From Enterococcus_I eurekensis (GTDB lineage Bacteria > Bacillota > Bacilli > Lactobacillales > Enterococcaceae), in contig NZ_JBHSGT010000013.1 of NCBI RefSeq assembly GCF_042654605.1, positions 1 to 64,000 of the forward strand: 64,000 nt of DNA, written 5' to 3'. Under the pieces are notes generated by a model. It ran no database searches and was not told the origin of the DNA. It was given only the letters and a program-made list of their open reading frames with translations. Shown here piece after piece: positions 42,398 through 51,392 of this stretch (the first letter of the stretch is position 1; each line of letters starts with the position of its first letter). A program made the position numbers and the translations under genes.

Positions 42398-43585
42398 TTA
42401 TCGATTTAATTGTTCAAAGGTTCCCCAAACTTTGACTGCTTTTTCTTCAATCATCACTTGGCCTTTAGCAATCACGGTACGAATATCTAACGTCTCTTTA
42501 TCTAACAAGCAAAGATCGGCATCTTTTCCGACAGCTAAAGAACCCTTATGCTCAAGTTTTAAAACGCGAGCTGGATTGCATGTCACTGCACGTAACACAA
42601 TTTCTAAGGGAATGTTTTCTTTAAAAACAGCTTCTTTAATCCCAACAAGTAGTGATTTTGAACTGCCGACTCCCATACCAATAAACTCATTTTGTTCATT
42701 AAAATAAGGCAAACTTCCTTGTCCATCAGAAGTCATTGTAAAATTATCTAAACTTATCCCTTCCTCTAACACACGTTTTAAAGCTTTACTAAAACGAACT
42801 TCACCATCGGTCTTTTCCCAAAAATCAGGATTTTCACTGCCAGTAAAATCAATCACGCCACCTTGCTTAGCAAAAGTTAGACAAGCTTCAAAGACCTCTT
42901 GTGTTCGGTTAGCATGGGTTGGCCAAAATTGACTAATCGGAATATCGGTCTCTTCAATCGTTTGATGGATAAGCTTTAATCGATCTTTGCCATCGCCTAA
43001 ATGAATATTGGCAATCCCAGCTTTTCCGGATAACATGCCGCCAACCCGTGCATCAGCTACGGTACGAGTAAACTCATTCAAAGTTGGTTGTGACGAACGA
43101 TGATCGGCAATCGCTAATTCGCCCACACCGATAATTTTATCAATCGTCAAGAAATCTTTAATGATTGAATCGGTCACCGGTTCAATTGGCAAACGATACG
43201 ATCCATCATACACATAGGTCGAAATCCCTTCTGCCTCTAACCCACGTGCTTTACTAATTAAGGCCGTCATATCACGACCCACACCATCGGTACCAAGACA
43301 TCCAACAACCGTTGTTACACCAGCTGTTGTTAATTGGCTTAATGTCACTTCCGGTGTACGATTATGATATCCATTTTCACCACCACCACCTAAAATATGG
43401 AAGTGTCCATCAATGAACCCGGGTGTTAAAATTTGACCTCGGCCATCAATTTCTTCAATCGCTAACTCCTCAAATCCACCAGTTAATTCATCTTCCATTG
43501 CAACAATTTTATCATTAACAATTAAAACATCCATCGTCCCCAAAAAATCGGGTGCATAAACTTCAACTTGACGAATAATCAACAT
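42398..43585 (-). CDS. iadA: Beta-aspartyl (isoaspartyl) dipeptidase IadA
   Basis: 395 residues, an amidohydrolase-fold metallopeptidase that cleaves isoaspartyl dipeptides from damaged protein. Metal-site motifs: GFIDGHFHILGGGGENG, the VGELAIADHRSS region (E and H), ANIHLGDGK, THANRT, and FTMTSDGQGSLP with the catalytic Asp. The frame begins three codons earlier at a GTG, which lies within the GGAG site, so the ATG at 43585 is used. A YfcC-type transporter gene lies upstream, with a repeat array between them. Only 23 bp separate the array from the start codon. Confidence 0.92.
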   Translation of the reverse strand: MLIIRQVEVYAPDFLGTMDVLIVNDKIVAMEDELTGGFEELAIEEIDGRGQILTPGFIDGHFHILGGGGENGYHNRTPEVTLSQLTTAGVTTVVGCLGTDGVGRDMTALISKARGLEAEGISTYVYDGSYRLPIEPVTDSIIKDFLTIDKIIGVGELAIADHRSSQPTLNEFTRTVADARVGGMLSGKAGIANIHLGDGKDRLKLIHQTIEETDIPISQFWPTHANRTQEVFEACLTFAKQGGVIDFTGSENPDFWEKTDGEVRFSKALKRVLEEGISLDNFTMTSDGQGSLPYFNEQNEFIGMGVGSSKSLLVGIKEAVFKENIPLEIVLRAVTCNPARVLKLEHKGSLAVGKDADLCLLDKETLDIRTVIAKGQVMIEEKAVKVWGTFEQLNR

Positions 43586-43608
43586 AAAAACCACTCCATT
43601 TCTGTATA

Positions 43609-44252
43609 TTAGAGGCTATTTATAGAGCGCTTTGGCACGAGAAATAAGCAAAGCTTACGAAAAAATCGTTCTTGGATTTTTATCGGAAGATGACTTATTT
43701 CCGAGTGACAGCTCTAGAAATGCCGTTTGAATTAGAGGCTATGATTGAAGTGCTCAGCTAGGAGAAATAAGCGCGCATCTGGAAAGAAAATGGCTCTTTC
43801 ATTTTTTTACAGATCGACTTATTTCCGACTAGCTACTTCAAACATGCCGTTTAAGTTAGAGGCTATTTCTAGAGCGTTTTGGCACGAGATATAAGCAAAG
43901 CTTACGAAAAAATCGTTCTTGGATTTTTATCGAAAGATAGCTTATTTCCGAGTGACAGCTCTAGAAATGCCGTTTGAATTAGAGGCTATGATTGAAGTGC
44001 TCAGCTAGGAGAAATAAGCGCGCATCTGGAAAGAAAATGGCTCTTTCATTTTTTTACAGATCGACTTATTTCCGACTAGCTACTTCAAACATGCCGTTTA
44101 AGTTAGGGGCTATTTATAGAGCGTTTTGGCACGAGATATAAGCAAAGCTTACGAAAAAATCGTTCTTGGATTTTTATCGAAAGATAGCTTATTTCCGAGT
44201 GACAGCTCTAGAAATGCCGTTTGAATTAAAGACTATTTACAGAGCGCTAGCA
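43609..44252. repeat. Palindromic repeat array, A-B-A-B-A plus a partial unit
   Basis: Units A (123 bp) at 43609-43731, 43856-43978 and 44103-44225; units B (124 bp) at 43732-43855 and 43979-44102; a truncated A start at 44226-44252. The A+B pair repeats every 247 bp. Every unit begins TTAGAGGCTAT or close to it, ends near GCCGTTT, and folds into a hairpin with GAAATAAG (GATATAAG in later A units) and CTTATTTC arms. A stems end in AGAGC/GCTCT and B stems in GAAGT/ACTTC, so stem sequence differs but pairing is kept. No ORF is seen. Confidence 0.92.
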
Positions 44253-44260
44253 CCATCCTC

Positions 44261-44295
44261 AAAAAAAAAGCTGAGATGGCGTTGACCATCCCAGC
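44261..44295 (-). terminator. Terminator of the yfcC-type gene
   Basis: GCTGGGATGG and CCATCTCAGC arms on the minus strand, followed by T9. It separates yfcC from the repeat array. Confidence 0.85.
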
Positions 44296-44308
44296 ACCTC
44301 TTTTAATT

Positions 44309-46045
44309 TTACTGCAAGCCAATTGCAATGGCAATCATAATGAAGATTGAACCTAATACGAATAAGAATCCTTGCATTTTAATTTGGAATCTTGCCCATT
44401 TAATCCATTCAATACGAGCGACACCAAGCACACCAATCAAACTAGCTGAAACCGGTGTGAAGGCATCCATAAAGCCTGAACCTAATTGGTAAGCTAAAAC
44501 GGCGATTTGGCGAGGTACTCCAACAATATCCGCTAATGGCGCCATAATCGGCATCGTCAAAGCAGCTTGTCCAGAGTTTGATGTCACAACTAAGTTGAAT
44601 AAACTTTGGAAAATATACATTACCCAAGCACCAAACCAAGCTGGTACTCCGACTAAGACCGTTCCAATACTATGTAAAACAGTATTTAAAGCAGAGGCCA
44701 CGTTTGCATCTGAGCCCCCTAATACAAGTAAAATTCCTTTTGCCATCCCAACAACAATCGCTGTTCCGGCTAAATCAGCGGCACCTGATTGGAAAGCCGC
44801 GGCCACGTCATTAATACTCATACCTTCTAAATTAAAGATTACCGCAATAATCCCTGCAGCTAATCCCATCACAAAGAATTGTGAAGCAATTTCCGGAATG
44901 TAGTAACCTTTTTGAGTGACACCCCAGATAATCCAAACTAGAACGATTAACATTTCAATAAGGACTAATTTGTGACCTAATAAGAAAGGCTTGTTCTCTT
45001 CGTTTGTTTTTTGAATATGCTCACGGAAGTAATTATCCGTTTTGTAACTTAATGATTTCTCAGGTTTTTTACGAATTTTTTCTGCATAAACCATTAGATA
45101 GGCTGCTGATAAACTAGTGATAACCACCCACATAATTAAACGGAAAGTCGCACCAGAAAGTACTGGCACACCAGCAATTCCTTGGGCCACAGCCACACTA
45201 AAAGGACTCATCCAAGAAGTTCCGTTACCGATTTGTGAGGCCACGTAGGTGACGGTGACGGCTACGATTGAATCATAACCAAGTGCAATCACGAACGGTA
45301 CCATAATCATCGCAAATGGGATCACTTCTTCTGCCATCCCAAAAGTCGCGCCGCCAAAAGAAAAGGCAAAGAATAATAGTGGTAACGCTAAACGTTCCAA
45401 CCCTTTTGTTTTACTAATAAAGGCAAAAATACCAGCTTCAATTGCGCCTGTACGCATAATAATTCCAAAAGCACCACCAACAACTAAAATCAATGCGGCG
45501 ATACCAACGGCTGAACCGTATTTGTCCCCAGAAGTTAACCCTTCAAAAACAAAGTTTAAAAATCCAAAACCACCAGTGTCATCGGTTCCCCAAACACGAG
45601 CTGTACGATGAAGTTTTTTACTTGTGTCATAGATTTCCATGCCATATAAATCGTACAAGGTATCATCGGTTAAAGCAATCTCATCCAAAGCTTCTTGTGT
45701 TAAATCAGCTTCGCCACTTGCTAAAACGGCTTCCAATCCTTCTTCTGGAATGGCTAATTCTTCCATTTTATCCGGATTGTTTTGTAACTCTTCTAATTGA
45801 TCAAAGGCAAACTCTTGATTTAATGGATAGGCGTATCGGAAAGAATCTTGTTTCAGAACCGTTCTGGTACTAACGCCTCCTTGTCCATCGTCGTATTCAA
45901 TTTCTTCTGTACTGAATTTCCCGGCTGGAACTAGAAATGTTAAAAGCCAAGAAAAAAGAACCACTCCAAAAATAATGACATAAATATGGGGGGTCTTCAT
46001 TTTTGTAAAATCTTTTTTGACCCTTACTTCTTTATTTTTCTTCAA
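44309..46045 (-). CDS. yfcC: YfcC family transporter (basic amino acid/dipeptide type antiporter)
   Basis: 578 residues with about twelve helices of the YfcC/ArsB-NhaD-like superfamily. The N-terminal MKTPHIYVIIFGVVLFSWLLTFLVPAGKF and the repeated GNGTSWMSPFSVAVAQGIAGVP and NLVVTSNSGQAALTMPIMAPLADIVGVPRQ are typical. The frame is open for 15 more codons, but AAAGGAAG stands six bases before a TTG at 46045, giving MKKNKEVRVKK. The substrate is not proven; with iadA next it may import peptides or amino acids. Confidence 0.88.
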   Translation of the reverse strand: MKKNKEVRVKKDFTKMKTPHIYVIIFGVVLFSWLLTFLVPAGKFSTEEIEYDDGQGGVSTRTVLKQDSFRYAYPLNQEFAFDQLEELQNNPDKMEELAIPEEGLEAVLASGEADLTQEALDEIALTDDTLYDLYGMEIYDTSKKLHRTARVWGTDDTGGFGFLNFVFEGLTSGDKYGSAVGIAALILVVGGAFGIIMRTGAIEAGIFAFISKTKGLERLALPLLFFAFSFGGATFGMAEEVIPFAMIMVPFVIALGYDSIVAVTVTYVASQIGNGTSWMSPFSVAVAQGIAGVPVLSGATFRLIMWVVITSLSAAYLMVYAEKIRKKPEKSLSYKTDNYFREHIQKTNEENKPFLLGHKLVLIEMLIVLVWIIWGVTQKGYYIPEIASQFFVMGLAAGIIAVIFNLEGMSINDVAAAFQSGAADLAGTAIVVGMAKGILLVLGGSDANVASALNTVLHSIGTVLVGVPAWFGAWVMYIFQSLFNLVVTSNSGQAALTMPIMAPLADIVGVPRQIAVLAYQLGSGFMDAFTPVSASLIGVLGVARIEWIKWARFQIKMQGFLFVLGSIFIMIAIAIGLQ

Positions 46046-46162
46046 AATATTCTTCCTTTCATTAATAATTATAAGTAAAACACGCTTCAATTTGAATATT
46101 ATACATTATTTTCTATAAAAGGGCATTGGTAAAAAATGAGAAATAGTAAAAAAAACTAAAAA

Positions 46163-46202
46163 AATAACGAGGGCGATGATGAATATCATCCTCCTCGTTA
46201 TT
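46163..46202 (-). terminator. Terminator of the carboxypeptidase gene
   Basis: AATAACGAGG and CCTCGTTATT arms with inner GATGAT/ATCATC, followed on the minus strand by TTTTTTAG. Confidence 0.85.
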
Positions 46203-46210
46203 ATAGATAC

Positions 46211-47599
46211 TTATCTTCGTCCGCGATTTTGACGCGCTATACGACGGCGACGTTTATTTTGAATACTAGATACAACGATTAAAATAATTAACAGAACTAA
46301 AACCCCTATTCCTAGAGCAATTCCTAGTCCCAATTTGGAACCGAAGAAATCAAGATTCAATACGCTCCCGACTTTTTCAGTTACTTCTTGTACCACAACT
46401 TCTGGTGTCTTCACTTTTGTCACCGTTTGGGTTACTTGTGGAATATTATCTGAAATAGTTGATAGTCCATTGGCCAAATGAATCTGATCACCTTCAACTA
46501 TCATTGACAAATCTTGTTCGTTTCGAACAGTATCAAACAGGCTTTCTTCTAAAATAATTTTTTCATCTTGAACCGTATGTTCTCCTGGACTTAAAATTTC
46601 ACGATATGAAAACTGAGTAAAACCATATTCAAAGGCTGCATTTGCAAAAGGTTGACGGTAATACTCTCCATTTTGATCAACCCAGTCACCGACACCCAAA
46701 ACAATCGTAATCAAACGCATCTCTCCACGTTGACCAGTCATCGCGATATTGAAACCACCTGATTGACTTGATCCCGTTTTTAGACCATCGACGCCTTCAT
46801 AAGCGTGTTTCAAGCCAGGTAATGAGTGATTATAACTATCGAAAGTTTCTTCATACGGTGTTCCTTGCATCGTTGTCACTTGTGCTTGGTTCGTATATTG
46901 GACAACATCAGGATTCAATTTCAATAAATGATAAACTAAAATCGCTAAATCTCTAGCAGTCGTTTCATTATCTGCTTGAGTTTGTAACGTACTACCATCA
47001 ATCCCCTCAGGTAGATAGAGTCCATCAAAAGCAAAAATAGCGGCACCAGTAGCATTGTAAATTTTCGTATGATTCATGCCTAACTCAGCTGCTTTGGCAT
47101 TCATCATTTCTAAAAAGATAACCGGATTTGGTTCAACCAACTCAGCTAACATCAGTGTCGCAACATTCGAAGATGGTACCAATAACATCGGAATTAACTC
47201 ACGAACAGGGTATTCAACACCCGTAATGATTGGTGCGTTACTTAATGCATAGATTTGTGACATTTGTTGATAACGATCGTTGCCAACAATGGTTGTGTCT
47301 AAGCTAAATTTCCCTTGCTCCATCGCCTCGTAAACTAAATATAAAGTCATTAATTTCATAATACTCGCTGGATTATGGGCTAAATCTGGATTTTCGCCCC
47401 ATAAATATTTCCCCGTATTCGCATCAATCAAGACGATTGATTTTGGTCGATGCATTTCATCGACGGTATAACCTGCGGCTTGAATCAAATCCATCATTGT
47501 CGGCTCTTCTTCTGCCAACACAGTCATCGATGTACCAAACATTGGTAAAATCAAACCAATCAAACAAATCCACTTAACTACTCTTTTTCTCACTGCCAA
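46211..47599 (-). CDS. dacA: D-alanyl-D-alanine carboxypeptidase (PBP5 type)
   Basis: 462 residues. A signal peptide (cleaved near 29-30), then a penicillin-binding transpeptidase-like domain with S79-I-M-K82, S143-S-N145 and K274-T-G276, a PBP5-type C-terminal domain, a C-terminal membrane helix (about 425-447) and a basic tail of NKRRRRIARQNRGRR. It trims the terminal D-Ala from peptidoglycan stem peptides outside the cell. The start is a TTG with AAAAGGGG upstream; a GTG two codons later is the alternative. It follows an XRE regulator gene by 20 bp. Confidence 0.92.
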   Translation of the reverse strand: MAVRKRVVKWICLIGLILPMFGTSMTVLAEEEPTMMDLIQAAGYTVDEMHRPKSIVLIDANTGKYLWGENPDLAHNPASIMKLMTLYLVYEAMEQGKFSLDTTIVGNDRYQQMSQIYALSNAPIITGVEYPVRELIPMLLVPSSNVATLMLAELVEPNPVIFLEMMNAKAAELGMNHTKIYNATGAAIFAFDGLYLPEGIDGSTLQTQADNETTARDLAILVYHLLKLNPDVVQYTNQAQVTTMQGTPYEETFDSYNHSLPGLKHAYEGVDGLKTGSSQSGGFNIAMTGQRGEMRLITIVLGVGDWVDQNGEYYRQPFANAAFEYGFTQFSYREILSPGEHTVQDEKIILEESLFDTVRNEQDLSMIVEGDQIHLANGLSTISDNIPQVTQTVTKVKTPEVVVQEVTEKVGSVLNLDFFGSKLGLGIALGIGVLVLLIILIVVSSIQNKRRRRIARQNRGRR

Positions 47600-47619
47600 A
47601 AATTCCCCTTTTCATTTCC

Positions 47620-48507
47620 TTAACCAATCAAGCCCGCAAAAGCTGGATCCATTAATAATTGTTGTTTAAAATCTTCCAATTTCTGTAATCCAATCATATT
47701 TTTATTAATTTTGGCATAGGCCCTTGTATCATAGTACAAATCAATAATTTCTTGTGGTTCCTTTTTTTGAACCAAGGCATTTTTAGCTAATTGAAAAGTC
47801 ATTCTAGCCAAATAATACGTTACGTGGTTATCTGAACAAATCGCCACACCATGCGTCAGTAATGCATCGCTCGTTTCATAATCCCCACTATTAGCATAAA
47901 AGGAGCCACAATAATATAAAATATTCAGTAAGCGCCAAATATCATGGGTCTCTTTAATTGGGTATTGATAAACATCGGTAATCGCTTTATTAAAGAAGTA
48001 TTCAGCTTTTTCTCTTTCGTTCAAGTTTTCATACAAAAGCCCCATTCCTGTATAAGCCAACAAGGTTAATATATCAGTTTCTTCTGCTGGAGCCTCGGCA
48101 ATAATTCGATTAAAGTAAAAGAAAGCATCCGATGTCGGACCATTTTGTAAAGCAATTAAATAACCTTTTAAGTAATCATAATACCAATGTTGACGTTCCT
48201 CTTGTAGCGCTTCTACTTGAATTTGATCTAAGATTTCTTCGGCTTTTTCATATTCGCGTAAAATAAAATTAAACTCTGCTTTTCCTAGTTTTCGGTTAAT
48301 ATCTGTTTCTTTGACTCCGACTTCTGGGAAAAGTTCTCCTAGGCTAATATTTAAACGATGGCACAATTGAATCAAAATTTTAACTGTCGGGATTTGTCCG
48401 TTATTTTCAAAACGACTCAAAGTTGCTTGTGTGCAAATACCATCACTCAACTCTTTTTGTGATAGCCCCATGGCTTTTCGTGCGGCAATAAAACGTTGAA
48501 TATCCAT
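47620..48507 (-). CDS. XRE regulator with TPR-like domain (Rgg/PlcR-type)
   Basis: 295 residues. HTH within residues 1-60 (MDIQRFIAARKAMGLSQKELSDGICTQATLSRFENN), then tetratricopeptide-like helices to the end, including YLKGYLIALQNG, TGMGLLYENLNEREKAEYFFNKAI and YYCGSFYANSGDYETSDALLTHG. This layout matches peptide-pheromone-sensing regulators (RRNPP/Rgg), but no small pheromone ORF is evident next to it. GGAG precedes the ATG at 48507; the open frame runs 13 codons further without a ribosome binding site. It is just upstream of dacA. Confidence 0.85.
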   Translation of the reverse strand: MDIQRFIAARKAMGLSQKELSDGICTQATLSRFENNGQIPTVKILIQLCHRLNISLGELFPEVGVKETDINRKLGKAEFNFILREYEKAEEILDQIQVEALQEERQHWYYDYLKGYLIALQNGPTSDAFFYFNRIIAEAPAEETDILTLLAYTGMGLLYENLNEREKAEYFFNKAITDVYQYPIKETHDIWRLLNILYYCGSFYANSGDYETSDALLTHGVAICSDNHVTYYLARMTFQLAKNALVQKKEPQEIIDLYYDTRAYAKINKNMIGLQKLEDFKQQLLMDPAFAGLIG

Positions 48508-48572
48508 TTCGATCTCCATTCTTTCATAATAATCCCATTGTAACATATCTCATATAATCTGCTTTTCTTTTT

Positions 48573-49472
48573 TTAACCTTTCACGTTTTTTTCCGCTTCA
48601 ATGCTTTCCACAAATATTTTAACTGCTGGTGATAAAGAAACATTTTTCAAGTAACAAATCCCAATTGCCCGACTAGGAATCGGTTCTTCTAGTCGGATTT
48701 CAAAAACAACTTTTTTATCTAAATGATATTGTGAAAATTCGCGAATCACGCATGCCACGCCTAAATTAATCCGAGCAAAGTCTAAGACTAAATCCGAAGA
48801 ACCAAGTTCAAAGTCTGGTGCTAATTGATAACCTTTTTGCGTGAAATAATTTTCAACGTAACGTCTAGCATTTGATTTATTTTCTAAAAAAATTAAAGGT
48901 TGCGTCAATAATTCTTCAATTGAAAGGGTTCGTTCACTCAAATCACGAAAGGCCTCACCAGCGATGAATGTATCATGTACTTTTAACGTTTGGGTAACAT
49001 GAATTTGTTCATCTTCGATTGGTAAATTACAGATACCAACATCCACTTGCCCCGAACGAAGATAGCGGACAATTTCCGTAGTGGTTCCATTTAAAATTGT
49101 AAGTTTGACCCCTGGATACTTCTCATGAAATTCTTCTAAATAGGGTAGTAAATAGTAGCGAGAAATCGTATCCCCAACACCGATTCGTAAATGGCCAGTC
49201 TCTAAGGTTTTTAATGCCGAAAGTTTTTCTTCTCCGACTTGAATCATTCCAATTGCCGAATGAATATGTTCGTATAACATTTTTCCTTCATTTGTTAAAA
49301 CCGCCCCTTTTGAAGTTCGATAAAAAAGCTGCTGGTCTAACTCTTTTTCTAAACGCATAATTGCCTGACTGACCGCTGATTGTGTCATATAAAGTTCTTG
49401 TGCGGCTTGCGAAAAGCTACTATTTTTACTGACGACATTAAAAATACGATATAAATCAAGATTTCCTATCAT
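48573..49472 (-). CDS. LysR family transcriptional regulator
   Basis: 299 residues: N-terminal winged helix (FNVVSKNSSFSQAAQELYMTQSAVSQAIMRLEKELDQQLFYRTSKG) and a two-lobed effector domain. The frame starts 11 codons earlier, but the ATG at 49472 has AAGGGG 10 nt upstream and gives the standard N-terminus. It is transcribed away from the CofE-like gene, and a palindrome lies in their shared promoter region, so it probably controls that gene. Confidence 0.9.
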   Translation of the reverse strand: MIGNLDLYRIFNVVSKNSSFSQAAQELYMTQSAVSQAIMRLEKELDQQLFYRTSKGAVLTNEGKMLYEHIHSAIGMIQVGEEKLSALKTLETGHLRIGVGDTISRYYLLPYLEEFHEKYPGVKLTILNGTTTEIVRYLRSGQVDVGICNLPIEDEQIHVTQTLKVHDTFIAGEAFRDLSERTLSIEELLTQPLIFLENKSNARRYVENYFTQKGYQLAPDFELGSSDLVLDFARINLGVACVIREFSQYHLDKKVVFEIRLEEPIPSRAIGICYLKNVSLSPAVKIFVESIEAEKNVKG

Positions 49473-49510
49473 ATAAGCACCCCTTATCCCCGATATTACT
49501 AACATTAATT

Positions 49511-49539
49511 TTATTTATACCATGACTTTATGGTATAGT
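49511..49539 (+). promoter_or_regulatory. CofE-like gene promoter with a LysR-type palindrome
   Basis: TTATTT (49511-49516), a 17-bp spacer and TATAGT (49534-49539). The palindrome ATACCAT-GACTTT-ATGGTAT (49517-49536) fills the spacer. The weak -35 is consistent with an activator; the position over the -10 also permits repression. Confidence 0.6.
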
Positions 49540-49594
49540 AAACCAGTAATAAGAGTGATATCAAAAATATGTATTAATCAGAGGAGAGATTCAA

Positions 49595-50785
49595 TTGACA
49601 AGAGCTGTAGGAACCGTTGTACGTGGCCTAAGAGGACCAATCATTAACCAAGGTGATGATATCGTAGGAATTACTGTTGACACTGTCATTAACGCAGCAC
49701 AATCAGAAGGTTATGCTATCGAGGATAAAGATATTATCGCAATTACAGAATCAATCGTTGCTCGTGCGCAAGGAAACTATGCGACAATTGATGATATCGC
49801 CGCCGACATTCAAGAAAAATATCCAAATGGAAAAATTGGTCTTATTTTCCCAATTTTAAGCCGTAACCGCTTCTCAAACCTATTACGTGGAATTGCACGT
49901 GGGGCAAAAGAAGTTGTCTTAATGTTAAGCTACCCATCTGATGAAGTTGGTAACCACTTAGTCGCTTTAGAAGATTTAGACAGCAAAGGAATCAATCCTT
50001 GGACAGACGTTTTATCAGAATCAGACTTCCGTAAACATTTTGGTATAATTACTCACCCATTCACTGGTGTGGATTACATTGAATTTTATAAATCATTAAT
50101 CGAAGGTGAAGGCGCAACTTGCGAAGTTATCTTCTCTAATAATGCCAAAACAATTTTAGAATACACAACTGATGTGTTAACTTGTGACATCCATTCTCGT
50201 TTCCGTTCAAAACGCATCTTAAAAGAAAATGGCGCAAACAGTGTTTATGGTTTAGATGATATTTTATCGCAATCACATAACGGTAGTGGCTTTAATGAAG
50301 CTTACGGTCTATTAGGTTCAAACAAAGCGACTGAAGATAGTATCAAACTATTCCCTAACAATGCTCAACCAATTGTTGACGCGATTCAAGAGCAATTAAA
50401 AGAAAAAACTGGTAAAAACATCGAAGTGATGATCTATGGTGATGGTGCTTTCAAAGATCCAGTTGGACAAATTTGGGAACTAGCTGATCCAGTTGTTTCT
50501 CCAGCTTACACTTCTGGCTTAGACGGTCTACCAAATGAGATCAAATTGAAATACTTAGCAGATAACAACTTTGCTCACCTAAAAGGCGAAGAATTAAAAG
50601 CAGCAATTTCTGAACACATTAAAAACAAACAAGCAGATTTAGTTGGTAACATGGAAGCACAAGGAACAACACCTCGCCAATTAACGGACTTAATTGGTTC
50701 ATTGTCTGATTTAACTTCAGGTAGTGGCGATAAAGGAACACCAATGGTTTACATCCAAGGTTACTTCGATAACTTTACAGACTAA
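49595..50785 (+). CDS. F420-0:gamma-glutamyl ligase (CofE) family protein
   Basis: 396 residues of the CofE-like family. VGTVVRGLRGPIINQGDDIVGITVDTV is the typical start. Also visible are ITESIVARAQGNYATIDDIAADI and a C-terminal GTPMVYIQGYF. In F420-using organisms CofE adds glutamates to F420; lactic acid bacteria are not known to make F420 and no other cof gene is here, so the real substrate is unknown. The start is a TTG after AGAGGAGAG. Frequent preferred codons hint at high expression. A terminator follows. Confidence 0.82.
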   Translation: MTRAVGTVVRGLRGPIINQGDDIVGITVDTVINAAQSEGYAIEDKDIIAITESIVARAQGNYATIDDIAADIQEKYPNGKIGLIFPILSRNRFSNLLRGIARGAKEVVLMLSYPSDEVGNHLVALEDLDSKGINPWTDVLSESDFRKHFGIITHPFTGVDYIEFYKSLIEGEGATCEVIFSNNAKTILEYTTDVLTCDIHSRFRSKRILKENGANSVYGLDDILSQSHNGSGFNEAYGLLGSNKATEDSIKLFPNNAQPIVDAIQEQLKEKTGKNIEVMIYGDGAFKDPVGQIWELADPVVSPAYTSGLDGLPNEIKLKYLADNNFAHLKGEELKAAISEHIKNKQADLVGNMEAQGTTPRQLTDLIGSLSDLTSGSGDKGTPMVYIQGYFDNFTD

Positions 50786-50793
50786 TTTTTTTA

Positions 50794-50827
50794 AAAAGGA
50801 CTGCGACTGATGTCGTAGTTCTTTTTT
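50794..50827 (+). terminator. Terminator of the CofE-like gene
   Basis: AAGGACTGCGAC and GTCGTAGTTCTT arms followed by T4. Confidence 0.8.
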
Positions 50828-50840
50828 CTATTTTAAAAAC

Positions 50841-50880
50841 AAAAAAAGACTGATCGAAGTCTCCTTCTTTCAGTCTGATC
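50841..50880 (-). terminator. Terminator of the DUF454 gene
   Basis: AGACTGA and TCAGTCT arms with inner pairing GAAG/CTTC, then TTTTTTT on the minus strand. Confidence 0.65.
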
Positions 50881-50895
50881 ATTCATTGATTCAAG

Positions 50896-51300
50896 TTAGC
50901 GTTCCTCACTAAAGACACCTTTAGTCAGTGTTTTTTTCTTTGGGTGAAATTTCAAATACCATGTCAAACCAATCACATGGGCTAAATAAATGGCAAATAA
51001 AAACCCTTTGAGAAAAATAGAGGACACGATGACAATCGGCAAGGCAAAAACAACGCCCATTAAAAGAAACATGCGGATGAGACCTCGTGTCGAAATGTTC
51101 TTCCGAATGAATAGATCAACGACATAACTTTGATAATATTTCGATTGAACGAATTGATTGTAGCGCTTTTCAGAACTCCGCAGTAAGCAAAAGCTTGTCA
51201 GTACGTAAAAGCCTGTCGTTGGGATAAATGGTACAAACACTCCAATCGTCCCTAAGGCAAATGCAACTCCTGCGATGCTTAAATAAAATATTTTCTTCAA
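50896..51300 (-). CDS. YbaN family (DUF454) inner membrane protein
   Basis: 134 residues with about four helices. The stretch ALGTIGVFVPFIPTTGFYVLTSFCLLRSSEKRY is the DUF454/YbaN signature (conserved G-x-x-L/F-P-x-x-P-T). Function is unknown. The frame runs to an ATG at 51333 with no ribosome binding site; the TTG at 51300 (MKKIFYLSIAGVA) has AAAGGA upstream and is chosen. It lies between the CofE-like gene and the flavinylation cassette but is probably separate from both. Confidence 0.8.
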   Translation of the reverse strand: MKKIFYLSIAGVAFALGTIGVFVPFIPTTGFYVLTSFCLLRSSEKRYNQFVQSKYYQSYVVDLFIRKNISTRGLIRMFLLMGVVFALPIVIVSSIFLKGFLFAIYLAHVIGLTWYLKFHPKKKTLTKGVFSEER

Positions 51301-51392
51301 TCCCCATCCGTCCTTTCTATCGCCCTCTAGCATACCATGTTTTCAATGAAGCAGATAGCATTTTTGCTCACAATCCTGATTCTTTCGATTTA

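Noticed and set aside
43609..44252. Possible CRISPR array
   Set aside because: The units are 123-124 bp, contiguous, palindromic and alternate between two types; there are no unique spacers and no cas genes in the window.
44595..45873. Open plus-strand reading frames of 102 and 126 codons inside the yfcC gene
   Set aside because: They lie opposite a well-supported membrane transporter gene, lack ribosome binding sites and have compositions expected from antisense of hydrophobic codons.
49517..49536. Terminator reading of the ATACCAT/ATGGTAT palindrome
   Set aside because: No T-run follows on either strand and the palindrome sits exactly between -35 and -10 of a divergent promoter, so an operator is more likely.
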